DNA of 64,000 bases. Source: Thermoplasmata archaeon. Its GTDB lineage: Archaea > Thermoplasmatota > Thermoplasmata > Methanomassiliicoccales > Methanomethylophilaceae. This document shows positions 11,184 to 21,857 of the stretch, piece after piece. The notes beneath the pieces are model-generated. The model searched no databases, was not told where the DNA came from, and saw only the letters and a program-made list of their open reading frames with translations. The stretch is taken from the NCBI GenBank assembly GCA_015063135.1, contig SUTA01000001.1, positions 106,791 to 170,790 on the forward strand, read 5' to 3'. Within the stretch, counting starts at the first letter, position 1, and each line of letters opens with the position of its first letter. Made by a program: the position numbers and the translations under genes.

Positions 11184-11894
11184 TCAGACTTCCATGCCGG
11201 TGCGGGCGATGAACTTCCCCCACTCCTCGATGACGGTCTCGCCGTCGATCATGGGGATGCCGTGCTCCTTCGCGAAGGCGGCGACGCTCTCCTTGCTCCT
11301 GGATCCGCCGTCGTCGCCCATCATCTCGCAGATGGTCGCCGAGGGCTTCACGCCGGCCATGTACATCAGCGCGGTGCACAGCTCGGTGTGGCCCTTCCTG
11401 CTCTTCAGTATCCTCTCGGAGGTGTTCAGCAGGTGCACGTGGCCGGGGGCCCTGAAGTGCTTCCCCAGGTCGGCCTGGATCTCGGCCGCGGGCTTGTCCT
11501 GGAAGATCGTCTCCGCGTAAGCCTTGATGGTCAGGGCGCGGTCCTTGTCCGTGATGCCGGTGTAGGTATCGCGGTGGTTGATCGTGATCCCGAAGGAGGA
11601 CTTCGTGTTGTCGTAGGGGATGTCCGTGGGCGCCATGGCCTTGAGCAGGGGGTACTTCCCGCAGTCGTCCCAGAAGACGTCGGACATGAACGGCAGCCCG
11701 AGCTCCTTGGCGACCCTGTAGGGCGTGGTGGTACACACCAGGCCGCCGGCCTCCTTGCGCATCATCCCCAGGATCTGGGGGGTGATGAACTCCGATGCGA
11801 TGGTGAGGTCTGACTCCCTCTCCCTGTCGTCGAAATCGTATACCAGGATCGGTTTGCCCGCCCTGATCGCATCCAAAACTTCCTCGATGCCCAT
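11184..11894 (-). CDS. ribB: 3,4-dihydroxy-2-butanone-4-phosphate synthase
   Basis: GKPILVYDFDDRERESDLTIASEFITP; PGHVHLL; HTELCTALMYMAG. Confidence 0.87.
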   Translation of the reverse strand: MGIEEVLDAIRAGKPILVYDFDDRERESDLTIASEFITPQILGMMRKEAGGLVCTTTPYRVAKELGLPFMSDVFWDDCGKYPLLKAMAPTDIPYDNTKSSFGITINHRDTYTGITDKDRALTIKAYAETIFQDKPAAEIQADLGKHFRAPGHVHLLNTSERILKSRKGHTELCTALMYMAGVKPSATICEMMGDDGGSRSKESVAAFAKEHGIPMIDGETVIEEWGKFIARTGMEV

Positions 11895-12033
11895 TTTCTA
11901 ATCTCCGGTAGGCTTTGTAAAGACGTCTATAAAATAATCTGCGTGTAATTACGCGAAATATGGTAGATTGGGGGAGGCGCCCCGGCATCCCGGGGCCTCC
12001 GGCTGGTGGGGGGGGGGGGTGACCCCCGTGAGC

Positions 12034-12828
12034 TCACTTCTTCAGGTGCTTCGCGGCCTCCTCCACGGAGGCGCCGTTTATCACGATGTCCGAGACGGCG
12101 GACATCATCCCCTTGACGTCCTTGTGCTGGAAGATGTTCCTTCCGATGGACACGCCATGGCCTCCGGCCTCGAGGGAGTCGTGCACCATGTTCAGGACGT
12201 CCATGTCGGAGTTCATCTTGGGGCCGCCGGCGATGAGCACGGGGACCATGGCGCCGCGGACGACCTCCCTGAAGGAGTCGATGTCGCCGGTGTAGCTGCA
12301 TTTGACGATGTCCGCGCCGAGCTCTGCGGCGACCCTGGCCGCATGGGCGACGGCCTGGGGGTCGTAGGAGTTCTGGATCTTGGGGCCGCGGGGGTAGGCC
12401 ATGACGATCAGCGGCATGCCCCACTCGGTGCACTGCCTGGAGACCATGCCGAGGTCGGAGAGCATCTGGGGCTCTGACTCGGCACCGACGTTGATGTGCA
12501 TGGATACGGCATCGGCACCCATCTTGAGCGCCTCCTCGACCGTTGCGACCAGAACCTTGCTGTTGCTGCTCACGCCGATGTCCGTGGATGCGGACAGGTG
12601 CAGGATCAGCCCGACGTCGTGCCCGGTGGTCCTGTGCCCCTGGGGGACGATCCCCTTGTGCATCAGGACGGCCGTGGCGCCGCCCTCGACCACGTCGCTG
12701 ACAGTCTTCTTCATGTCCACGAGCCCGGAGATGGGCCCAACGCTGATGCCATGGTCCATGGGGACGACGACAGCGTTGCCGCTTTCCCTGTCCATGATCC
12801 TCTCGATCCTGATGTTCTTGCCGAACAT
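12034..12828 (-). CDS. 2-amino-3,7-dideoxy-D-threo-hept-6-ulosonate synthase / archaeal class I aldolase
   Basis: [34 protein letters not shown]. Confidence 0.8.
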   Translation of the reverse strand: MFGKNIRIERIMDRESGNAVVVPMDHGISVGPISGLVDMKKTVSDVVEGGATAVLMHKGIVPQGHRTTGHDVGLILHLSASTDIGVSSNSKVLVATVEEALKMGADAVSMHINVGAESEPQMLSDLGMVSRQCTEWGMPLIVMAYPRGPKIQNSYDPQAVAHAARVAAELGADIVKCSYTGDIDSFREVVRGAMVPVLIAGGPKMNSDMDVLNMVHDSLEAGGHGVSIGRNIFQHKDVKGMMSAVSDIVINGASVEEAAKHLKK

Positions 12829-12918
12829 TTCTTTCACCGTGCTACATGCTAACACGGCACACTATATTAACCCTTGCCTCGACAGCAACGATAAAATGGC
12901 CGGCACGGATGACATGGC

Positions 12919-13197
12919 ATGAAATCCGTAAACGCATCCCACATCCTCGTGAAGAACGAGAAGGACGCCAAGAGCATCATGACCCGCCTGGAGAAGGGCG
13001 AGAGCTTCGAGGCCCTGGCCAAGAGGTTCTCCAAATGCCCCTCCGGGAGCAAGGGAGGCAACCTCGGCTGGTTCGGCAGGGGCGACATGGTCCCCGAGTT
13101 CGAGGAGGCCTGCTTCAACGGCAAGAAGGGCGACGTCGTCGGGCCGGTCAAGACCGAGTTCGGCTACCATATCATCAAGATCAACGATCAGAGATGA
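12919..13197 (+). CDS. Parvulin-type peptidyl-prolyl isomerase
   Basis: ASHILVKNEKDAKSIMTRLEKGESFEALAKRFSKCPSGSKGGNLGWFGRGDMVPEFEEACF. Confidence 0.9.
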   Translation: MKSVNASHILVKNEKDAKSIMTRLEKGESFEALAKRFSKCPSGSKGGNLGWFGRGDMVPEFEEACFNGKKGDVVGPVKTEFGYHIIKINDQR

Positions 13198-13387
13198 ACC
13201 CGCTTTCCGGCCGGCGACGGCCGGAGAAACCATTTCCATTCTTCTCCGCTATAAGGGCCATCGGAGCCGCCTCGCTAGATGAAACGGCCTGAGGTTCCAC
13301 CTCTTTCATGCCCGAAATTCTCTTCGGATGGGGCATTCGGCCCTTATTCGAGCATAATTCCCAACAATCCTTTTTAAATATCTATTC

Positions 13388-13414
13388 TGACATTATGTCA
13401 TTGACACGATGTCA
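13388..13414. promoter_or_regulatory. Tandem TGACA-N3-TGTCA operators upstream of TetR gene
   Basis: TGACATTATGTCA and TGACACGATGTCA one base apart, 20 nt before the TetR start. Confidence 0.6.
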
Positions 13415-13433
13415 GAATACATCGGGCAGTGAT

Positions 13434-14060
13434 ATGATGCCGAGGAAGACGCCGGAACTGATCGCCAGCAGGCGCAACGAGATCATCAACGCCTGCAGCA
13501 CCCTGTATTCGAAGAAGGGCTTCGCGGACATCTCCATGGCGGACATAGCCAAGGGAACCACGTTCACACGCACGTCCATCTACAACTACTTCCACACCAA
13601 GGAGGAGATCTTCCTCGCCCTCCTGCAGAGGGAATACGATGGTTGGGCGGACGAGATGGACTCCGAGATGGACAGCACGGCGACGATGTCGGATGATGAG
13701 CTGGCGGAATTCCTTGCATGCTCCCTGGATTCCAGGAGGCAGATGCTGAGGCTCCTCTCCATGAATTTCTACGACATGGAGGGGAACAGCCGCATGGAGA
13801 ATCTGACGGACTTCAAACGCTCGTACGGGAGGACGATGCAATCCGTGAAGGCCCTGGTGTCCGGATGCCACAGCGAGTTCGACGAGGACGACCTGAACGG
13901 CTTCCTGTATTCGTTCTTCCCGTTCCTGTACGGATTGTGCCCCTATACCGAGGTCACCGACAGGCAGGAGGAGGCGATGTCGGCGGCCGGGGTCGAGTTC
14001 GTCCACCATTCGGTGCACGATCTGACATTCGCGCTGGTCGTGAACCTGCTCAAAAGATAA
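13434..14060 (+). CDS. TetR/AcrR family regulator
   Basis: RRNEIINACSTLYSKKGFADISMADIAKGTTFTRTSIYNYFHTKEEIF N-terminal HTH; TAA stop. Confidence 0.88.
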   Translation: MMPRKTPELIASRRNEIINACSTLYSKKGFADISMADIAKGTTFTRTSIYNYFHTKEEIFLALLQREYDGWADEMDSEMDSTATMSDDELAEFLACSLDSRRQMLRLLSMNFYDMEGNSRMENLTDFKRSYGRTMQSVKALVSGCHSEFDEDDLNGFLYSFFPFLYGLCPYTEVTDRQEEAMSAAGVEFVHHSVHDLTFALVVNLLKR

Positions 14061-14074
14061 GGAAGTGAGATGAG

Positions 14075-14257
14075 ATGCCATCGATAACGATTGAAATAGC
14101 GCCCCTGACGAAGGAGCAGAAAGCACAGATAGCGAAGGAGTTCACCGAATCCATCTCGAAGGTCACCGGGATCGACGCCAAGGCGTTCTACCTGTTCTTC
14201 AACGAGTACCCCAGGGAAAGCATCGCGGTCGGCGGGACCATGCTCTCGGACAGGTGA
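14075..14257 (+). CDS. 4-oxalocrotonate tautomerase family protein
   Basis: MPSITIEIAPLTKEQKAQIAKEFTESISKVTG; about 60 aa. Confidence 0.8.
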   Translation: MPSITIEIAPLTKEQKAQIAKEFTESISKVTGIDAKAFYLFFNEYPRESIAVGGTMLSDR

Positions 14258-14261
14258 TGGG

Positions 14262-15194
14262 ATGGCGCTGCCTAGGATAGCGATGGGCGCATGGGCCTGG
14301 GGCAACGACGGGACATTCGGCGGGAAGCAGGACGAGGGCACCCTCAGGGATGTCTTCGACACCGCCATGGAGAACGGGCTTTGTCTCTGGGATACCGCAT
14401 ACGCGTACGGCGCAGGCCAATCCGAGAAGGTCCTGGGCGGTTTCATCAGGGGACTGCCCCGCGGCTCCTTCATGATCTCGGACAAGCTCACTCCCCAGAT
14501 GATGGACACCTCGTCCCCCCACCCTGTGAAGGACATGCTGGACATGCAGCTCTCCATCATGGGGCTGGACAGGTTCGACATATACTGGATACACAACACG
14601 GCTGGCGCTCCGGAATGGACGAGGAGGGTCGCGGAGTACTTCGAGGGGAGGGATGATGCCCCCATGATCGGAGTCTCCAATCACGATCTCTCCGAGATAA
14701 GGCAGGCGGACGAGATACTGCAGGGACACGGCCTGAGACTCTCAGCCGTCCAGAACCATTACAGCCTTATCAACCGCTCCTCGGAGCACTCGGGCATCCT
14801 GGAATATTGCAGGGAGAACGGGATCACGTTCTTCTCGTACATGGTATTGGAGCAGGGCGCGCTCACCGGGAAGTACGATTCCTCGCATCCCATGCCGGAA
14901 GGCTCGGCGCGCGCCCAGACCTACAATCCCCTGATGGATAAGCTGGAGGTCATCAATGCCAAGCTCTCCGAGATAGCCGCCAGGCACGGCGTGAGCACGG
15001 CGCAGATACCCGTAGCATGGGCGATCGCGAAGGGCACGCTGCCGATCATCGGCGTCACCGGAAAGAAACAGGTGGAGGATGCGGTGAAAGCCGCGAACGT
15101 GGAGCTCTGCGACGATGAGATCGCTGAGATGGAGGAGACAGCAGACCGCTTCGGCCTCAACGCCATCCGGTTCTGGGAGAAGGAGATGAGGCGA
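14262..15194 (+). CDS. Aldo/keto reductase; ends at CGA overlapping next ATG (CGATG)
   Basis: LPRIAMGAWAWG..LWDTAYAYGAGQSEKVLGGF; CGA 15192-15194. Confidence 0.85.
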
Positions 15195-15673
15195 TGTCAG
15201 GCAAAACGCTCGTAGCATACTTCTCCGCCAGCGGGGTGACCGCAGACGCCGCCCGCGTGATAGCGGATGTCACAAAGGGGGACCTGTTCGAGATCGTCCC
15301 CGAGACGAGATACAGCGATGCCGACCTCAACTGGAGGGACTCCAAGAGCAGGAGCTCGGTGGAGATGAAGGACCCGAAGGCCCGTCCTCCGATATCGTCC
15401 CGTGTCGACCGCATGGAGGAGTACGGCACCGTCTTCGTGGGCTTCCCCATCTGGTGGGGTGTCGCCCCCCGCATCATCGATACCTTCCTGGAGAGCTACG
15501 ACTTCTCCGGGAAGACGCTGGTGCCCTTCTGCACGTCGGGAGGGAGCGGAGTCGGGAGCAGCGATGCGAAGCTCCACAAGGATGTCAGCCCGGATGTGGA
15601 CTGGAAGCCCGGCAAGCTTATCGGCCGCGCCGACAGGGCGGCCATCGAGAGATGGATAGAATCATTGGAGTGA
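15194..15673 (+). CDS. Flavodoxin
   Basis: TLVAYFSASGVTADAARVIAD; VGFPIWWGVAPRIIDTFLE. Confidence 0.88.
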   Translation: MSGKTLVAYFSASGVTADAARVIADVTKGDLFEIVPETRYSDADLNWRDSKSRSSVEMKDPKARPPISSRVDRMEEYGTVFVGFPIWWGVAPRIIDTFLESYDFSGKTLVPFCTSGGSGVGSSDAKLHKDVSPDVDWKPGKLIGRADRAAIERWIESLE

Positions 15674-15678
15674 CCGAA

Positions 15679-16287
15679 ATGAACAGGAACCTCGTATTGC
15701 TGGCGATCGGCGCTGTGGCCGTGATCGCCGTTGCGGCCGTCGTATTCGCCAACACCGGCGACAGGACGGCACCCGCACCGGATGACCCGATCCATACCGA
15801 CGCATCCGTGGCCGTGGTGTATTTCTCCGAGACGGGGAACACCGAGGACATTGCAAAGAAGATAGCCGAGGCCGCCGACTGCGACCTCATCCGCATCGTA
15901 CCCGAAGTGGAGTACACTAGCGCGGACCTGAACTACAACGACAGCAGCAACCGCACCTATGTGGAGAGCCATGATCCCAGTGCCCGTCCGGGCATCGCGA
16001 ACAGCATGGACCTCAGCAGGTACGACTGCATCTTCCTCGGATACCCTATCTGGTACGGTGATTCGCCGAAGATCATGTGGACGTTCGCGGAGACGCAGGA
16101 CCTCGCAGGCAAGACCGTGATCCCCTTCTGCACATCTGGGAGCAGCGGGATTGGGAGCAGCGCGGCCCATCTGGAGGCCCTGACTGACGAGGGCGCATGG
16201 CTGGACGGAAAGAGGTTCTCGGGATCGGCCTCCTATGACGAGGTCTACTCCTGGGTTTCCGACCTCCTCGCGGGGGACGCCGCATGA
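15679..16287 (+). CDS. Membrane-anchored flavodoxin
   Basis: N-terminal hydrophobic anchor then VAVVYFSETGNTEDIAKKIAE; LGYPIWYGDSPKI. Confidence 0.85.
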   Translation: MNRNLVLLAIGAVAVIAVAAVVFANTGDRTAPAPDDPIHTDASVAVVYFSETGNTEDIAKKIAEAADCDLIRIVPEVEYTSADLNYNDSSNRTYVESHDPSARPGIANSMDLSRYDCIFLGYPIWYGDSPKIMWTFAETQDLAGKTVIPFCTSGSSGIGSSAAHLEALTDEGAWLDGKRFSGSASYDEVYSWVSDLLAGDAA

Positions 16288-16817
16288 GGATAACCGTTCT
16301 CCAGGGCAGCCCCAACAGGGATGGCTCGACCGCCATGCTCGTGGATGAGTTCGTGAGGGGCGCCGAGGAGAGCGGCCACTCATGCGATGTCATCCACGTA
16401 TGCGGCATGGACGTGTCCCCCTGCACGGGGTGCGTGGCATGCGGCTACGAAGGGCCGTGCTCGATAGACGATGACAACGGCACCATACGTTCCAAGATAC
16501 TGTCATCGGACATGCTGGTGTTCGCCACCCCCCTGTACTATTTCGGGATGACGTCCCAGCTCAAGGCCGTGATCGACAGGTTCTGCTCGTACAACTCCAG
16601 CATATCGAACAGGAATCTCAGGTCGGCCCTCATCTCGGTGGCGTGGAACTCGGATGACTGGACCTTCGAGGCGCTCACGGCGCACTACCGCACCCTGGTC
16701 AGATACCTGAACCTCCGCGACGAGGGGATGATGCTCGGAGGAGGATGCGGCACGCCTTCCATGACCGGTTCGAGCCGGTATCCGAAGATGGCGTACGAGT
16801 TCGGGAAACGGTTGTGA
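16284..16817 (+). CDS. NAD(P)H-dependent FMN reductase / multimeric flavodoxin family
   Basis: ITVLQGSPNRDGSTAMLVDEF; CTGCVACGYEGPCSIDDD. Confidence 0.85.
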   Translation: MRITVLQGSPNRDGSTAMLVDEFVRGAEESGHSCDVIHVCGMDVSPCTGCVACGYEGPCSIDDDNGTIRSKILSSDMLVFATPLYYFGMTSQLKAVIDRFCSYNSSISNRNLRSALISVAWNSDDWTFEALTAHYRTLVRYLNLRDEGMMLGGGCGTPSMTGSSRYPKMAYEFGKRL

Positions 16818-16821
16818 TCCC

Positions 16822-17787
16822 ATGAGATATGCGGAAATGGGCGGCACCGGGATCAAGGTCTCGCGCATCTGCGTGGGCGGGATGTCGTTCGGGGTGCCTT
16901 CGGAGGATTTCCACAGATGGACCCTCGACAGGGAAGCCACCAAGGACATCATCGGACTGTGCTTCGAGAACGGCGTGAACTTCATCGACACCGCCAACGG
17001 ATACAGCCACGGGACCAGCGAGGAGTTCATAGGATGCGCGCTAAGGGAACTGGAGATACCCTGCGAGGATGTCGTCCTGGCTTCCAAGGTCTACTACAAC
17101 GAGGGGAAGCTGAGCAGGAAGGCGATACTCAGGGAGATAGACATGACGCTGGAGCGCCTGGGGACCGATTACCTCGACCTCTACCAGGTGCACCGCTTCG
17201 ATTACGGCACCCCCGTTGAGGAGACGATGGAGGCCCTCAACGAGCTCGTCGAATCCGGGAAGGTCAGGGCGATCGGCGCTTCCGCGATGTACGGATACCA
17301 GTTCCATAACATGCAGATAACGGCGGAGAGGAACGGATGGGCCAGGTTCTCGACGATGCAGAACCACTACAACCTGCTGTACCGCGAGGATGAGAGGGAG
17401 CTGATCCCCATATGCAGGCAATACGGGGTATCGCTCATCCCGTACAGCCCCCTGGCAGGAGGCCATCTGGCCCACACAGGATGGACCTCGGGGAGCATGA
17501 GGAGCTCCACCGACGGGGTGCTGGCCGACAAGTACGACCGTGCGAAGGACAACGACCTGCGGATAATCGATCGCGTGCATGAGCTGTCCCTCAGATACGG
17601 GGTGTCCATGTCGCAGATATCGCTCGCATGGCATTTCGCGAAGGGCGTCACCGCGCCTATCGTCGGGGGAACTAAGAAGTCCCATATGGAGGAGGCCATA
17701 GCCTCCGTGGACCTCAGGCTGAGCGATGACGACGTGCGGTATCTGGAGGAGCCTTATGTCCCCCATGAGATCGTCGGTGCTCTCCGA
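16822..17787 (+). CDS. Aldo/keto reductase; first in-frame CGA 17785-17787
   Basis: FIDTANGYSHGTSEEFIGCAL; YLDLYQVHRFDY; a second CGA follows at 17812. Confidence 0.82.
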
Positions 17788-17940
17788 ACGATGCTTAGAC
17801 CGACCGGATCCCGAGGCCGCCGCCATCTTCCCTTGAATGGATGAAATGCGAGACGGCGGACGGGGATAGACGTCTAATACGGCGGCAGAAAACAAAGAGT
17901 TTAACCGGGAGGGGGCGAGCCCCTCCCTTTGATTTTCAAA

Positions 17941-18471
17941 TCAGCAGATCTGAGCCTGCTTGGCACCGGCGAGGATGCGCAGGGCACCGGCGATCAGCAC
18001 CAGGATTCCGATGATGATCATGACGATGTCGGCGGTGTCGTCCAGGTTGAGGGCGGCGTAGACTCCGACGATGACGAAGATGGCTCCGACGATGACGGGG
18101 AGGATGTAGGCCTTGCCGTCTCCCCTGTCTGCGACGCCGCTCATGACGGACAGGATTCCGATGAGGATCAGGCCGATGGCCAGGAGCAGCATCAGGATGT
18201 CGCTGACGAGATTGGGTGCGATGAGGAGCACGAATCCCACTATGAGGATGATGACTCCGATGCACATGAGAACTTTGTCGTTGATCACGTATCCGTCATA
18301 GATGCGGAGGACTCCGACGAGGATGGCGAAGACACCCGCGATCATCAGGATGATCTCGAGGCTGTCCTGTTTCAGGACAATCATCAGGATACCCATGATG
18401 ACCATGAGGACACCGGTGAGCAGAGCAACGTACCCACCGATTTTGTCATTGCTAGGTCTGGTAACTTCCAT
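17941..18471 (-). CDS. HdeD/DUF308 family membrane protein
   Basis: Six hydrophobic segments; YVALLTGVLMVIMGILMIV. Confidence 0.7.
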   Translation of the reverse strand: MEVTRPSNDKIGGYVALLTGVLMVIMGILMIVLKQDSLEIILMIAGVFAILVGVLRIYDGYVINDKVLMCIGVIILIVGFVLLIAPNLVSDILMLLLAIGLILIGILSVMSGVADRGDGKAYILPVIVGAIFVIVGVYAALNLDDTADIVMIIIGILVLIAGALRILAGAKQAQIC

Positions 18472-18517
18472 ATTATTACCTTAAAGGGAGAATTTTAACC
18501 ACACAGATATAAAACTA

Positions 18518-18835
18518 TCGCGGATTCCCGAGCCTCACGACCGCAGGCACCTGATGGCACAGGTCCTGGCCGTACATGATGTCGGAATCCGGATGACGAG
18601 CGGCGACCTCGTCCAGGCAATCCCAATGCATCGCGATGGCTATGTCCGCGTCTGAGGGGCCGTCGGCGCCGATCGCCACGGAATACCCCATCTCGCGGGC
18701 CTTGGACGCGACGAAGCGGACCAGCTCCTCCCTCCCCATCCGGCGGATCCCGGTGACGGCCGAGGAGGACCTGTCGGCGATGAACCTCTCGACCCTCGTG
18801 TCCAGGTTGGACCCGTCCCCGGCGGCGCATTCCAT
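18518..18835 (-). CDS. Hypothetical protein; CGA immediately followed by TAG
   Basis: ORF ending RLGNP-CGA-TAG. Confidence 0.5.
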
Positions 18836-18904
18836 GTCACGCCATCGGATGCTGGCTATATAATTGGTGGCAAATTCTTTATCCGAGCCGGTGCATGCAG
18901 CGGC

Positions 18905-19309
18905 ATGCTCAACCTTTGCCCCAACGAGGCGGACCCCGAGGAGGGCCTGGAGGCCTTCCTGAAAGACGACTCCATCCTTGTGCTCCCCGGCCTGAGGAAC
19001 CAGGTCCTGCAGATGGCCGAGTGCGTAGAGGCGGGGCTGAGGAGATACGAGCCAGACTCCGAGGTCATCGTCATCAACAGGGACTCCCTGGTGGACCTCG
19101 GGATAACGTTCCCCTCGGAGCTCAAGGCGTTCTTCGAGAGGAAGCTGGGCGAGGGGAAGAGGCTCAACATCATAGTCATGGAGGACATCCCGATCCTCGG
19201 ATGGCAGTCGGCCGCCGAGGTGCTCAGGGGCAGGGACGCCGAGCTCTACGGCGTCAGCATGTCCTGCAAGTTCGTCCCGATCTGCGTCAAGCTACTCAGG
19301 GTCAGATGA
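18905..19309 (+). CDS. Hypothetical protein
   Basis: Intact ORF, TGA stop, genome-typical AGG/CGC Arg usage. Confidence 0.5.
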   Translation: MLNLCPNEADPEEGLEAFLKDDSILVLPGLRNQVLQMAECVEAGLRRYEPDSEVIVINRDSLVDLGITFPSELKAFFERKLGEGKRLNIIVMEDIPILGWQSAAEVLRGRDAELYGVSMSCKFVPICVKLLRVR

Positions 19310-20111
19310 CCGAGTCGCGCTTGTTGGCCAGGAACTCGGCTATGCCGAGGACCTCGTCCATGACGTAATCTATGGGCACCCATTCGTCGCAGCGCCTGCC
19401 GTCCGCGCCGTAGCAGTAGCTCACGGCCCTTATCCTTATGGCGTCGCCTTCCACGTCCGCGCGTACGCCCAGCGGGGCCCACGGGGGGACCCCCATCAGG
19501 TTCATCACGGCCCTCTCCGCCTCCGCGGCGGTGCGGGAGGGCATGTGGTTCAGCGACCTCACGGCGTTCACAGAATCGTCGTTCTTACGGGTGAAGACCG
19601 CGACGCTCCCGGTCCCCGGGGAGCCTATGAAGACGTCCTCGTCCAGGGGATGGCCGTCGAGGACGGCCCTTGGCCGGACCGAGCACGAGGGCTCGCCTGA
19701 AGGCTCCATGGTGGCGGTCACGCCCGGGAGCTCCTCTTTGAAAATCAGCTCGAGGATCTCGGACGGGACGGCTATCTCCGAACCGTCCGGCACGTCATGG
19801 ATCGGAACCGTGGATGCCAGCCCCGGAAGGTCCCTCGGGAGCACGGCCGCGAGGGTCAGCCCGGGGTCCAGCCCCTGGGGGACCCTGTCGTACCATGCGA
19901 CATAGGCGTCGATGTCCCCGGACAGCAGCATTCCCTGGAAATCCTCCTCCGGAACCTCGACAACATCCGCGCCGAGGGCCTCCGCGACGCGTGCCGCATC
20001 GACTCCGGCCCCTCCTGTGCCCACCTTCACCGTTATCACCGCCCGGTCTATGCCCCAACGCGGATTTATCCTAAGCGGTCGCGCGACAGATATATGTCCA
20101 GATGGGGGCAT
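19302..20111 (-). CDS. Divergent hydroxymethylbilane synthase (HemC)-like protein lacking the dipyrromethane Cys
   Basis: C-terminal AERAVMNLMGVPPWAPLGVRADVEGDAIRIRA resembles HemC AERAFLxxLGGGCxxPxG; Cys replaced. Start uncertain. Confidence 0.5.
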   Translation of the reverse strand: MPPSGHISVARPLRINPRWGIDRAVITVKVGTGGAGVDAARVAEALGADVVEVPEEDFQGMLLSGDIDAYVAWYDRVPQGLDPGLTLAAVLPRDLPGLASTVPIHDVPDGSEIAVPSEILELIFKEELPGVTATMEPSGEPSCSVRPRAVLDGHPLDEDVFIGSPGTGSVAVFTRKNDDSVNAVRSLNHMPSRTAAEAERAVMNLMGVPPWAPLGVRADVEGDAIRIRAVSYCYGADGRRCDEWVPIDYVMDEVLGIAEFLANKRDSVI

Positions 20112-21857
20112 ACCATCCGCGGTGGTCGGCTGATTCTCAAATACCTCGGGAGGGGGGACTGGTGCATGTTCGCCGTTCTGGCGGCCCTCGTGGTCGTCCA
20201 GGTGTTCCTGGACCTGAGGATCCCGGAGTACATGAGCGACATCACCGACAGCATCCAGATGGGGCTGCCCACCGATGTGATCGCCGACGCCGGGATAGGG
20301 ATGGTGGCCTGCGCCTTCGCCAGCCTCCTGTGCGCCATGACCTGCGGGGTGCTGGGCGCACGCATCGCCTCCTCCCTGGCCATGACCCTCCGTGCCAAGC
20401 AGTTCGAGAGGGTCATGGGGCTGTCCTCAGCCGACATATCCGAATTCTCGATCCCCACCCTGGTCACCAGGTCCACCAACGACGTCTACCAGCTGCAGCA
20501 GTTCCTGGCCAGGACGATGTTCATCGTCGTGAAGGCCCCGGTGACCGCGGTATGGGCCACAACCAAGATCGCCGGCGGCTCCCTGGAGTGGACGGCCGTC
20601 ACCGCGGTCACCGTGGTGACGCTAGCCATCATCATGACGATCGTCCTCCGCCTCAGCATCCCGTACTTCAAGAAGGTCCAGTGGCTGACCGACGGGGTCA
20701 ACCACCACACCAGGGAGAACCTGGAGGGCGTGAGGGTCATCAGGGCCTACAACGCCGAGGAGCGCCAGACCGCGGCCCTGATAGCCGCGAGCGACGACGT
20801 CCTGGCCAACAACAAGAAGGTGGAGGCCATCATGGCCCCGCTGCACCCGCTGGCCGGGTCCATGCTGAACTTCCTGACCATCGCGATATACTGGATCGGG
20901 GCCGGGATCATAACATCGGCCGGCACCCAGGCCGAGCAGATGCTGATATTCTCGGACATGATCGTCTACTCCACGTACGCCGGCCACGTGATCGTCTCCG
21001 TCATGATGATCACCGGCCTGTTCCGCGGCCTGCCGAGCATGATCGTCTCCGCCAGGCGCATAGAGGCCGTCATAAACATGCAACCCTCCGTGACGGACGG
21101 CGATGCCAGGGACGTCCCTTCCACAGGCTCCGTTGAGTTCAGAAACGTCTCCTTCAGGTACCCGGGGTCGGAATCCGATGCGATATCCGGGATCTCATTC
21201 AAGGCGGAGCCCGGGCAGACCGTCGCAGTTGTCGGGCCCACGGGAAGCGGGAAGAGCTCTCTCGCGGCCCTCATACCGCGGTTGTACGATGCCACGTCCG
21301 GGGAGGTCCTGGTGGACGGCGTCGATGTCAGGGACTTCGCGCAGAAGGACCTCAGGTCCAGGATAGGGTTCGTGCCCCAGTCGGCGGTCATATTCACCGG
21401 CACGGTGAGGTCCAACGTCGCCTACGGCAATCCGGATGCCACGGACGAGGACGTCCGCAGGGCGCTGTCCGTGGCCCAGGCCGAGTTCGTGGATTCGATG
21501 GAGGACGGCATGGACTCCATGATATCGAAGCACGGGAGGAACATCTCCGGCGGCCAGAAGCAAAGGATCTGCATCGCCAGGGCGATCTGCAAGGACCCGC
21601 GGATCTTCGTGTTCGACGATTCGTTCTCCGCATTGGACTACAAGACCGACAGGGAGCTCAGGTCCGCCCTAAAGAAGGAGGCCGCCGGCAGGACGTCGAT
21701 CATCGTCGCCCAGCGCATCGGCACGGTCATGGACGCGGATAGGATCATCGTCCTGGACCGCGGCAGGGTGATCGGCGACGGGACCCATGCGGAGCTCATG
21801 GAGGCCTGCCCCCTGTACAGGGACATGGCGGAATCGCAGCTGGGAGGCGACAGCCGA
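20094..21857 (+). CDS. ABC exporter (TMD-NBD) subunit 1; ends at CGA overlapping next ATG (CGATG)
   Basis: GPTGSGKSSL, ISGGQKQRICIARA; CGA 21855-21857. Confidence 0.87.
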
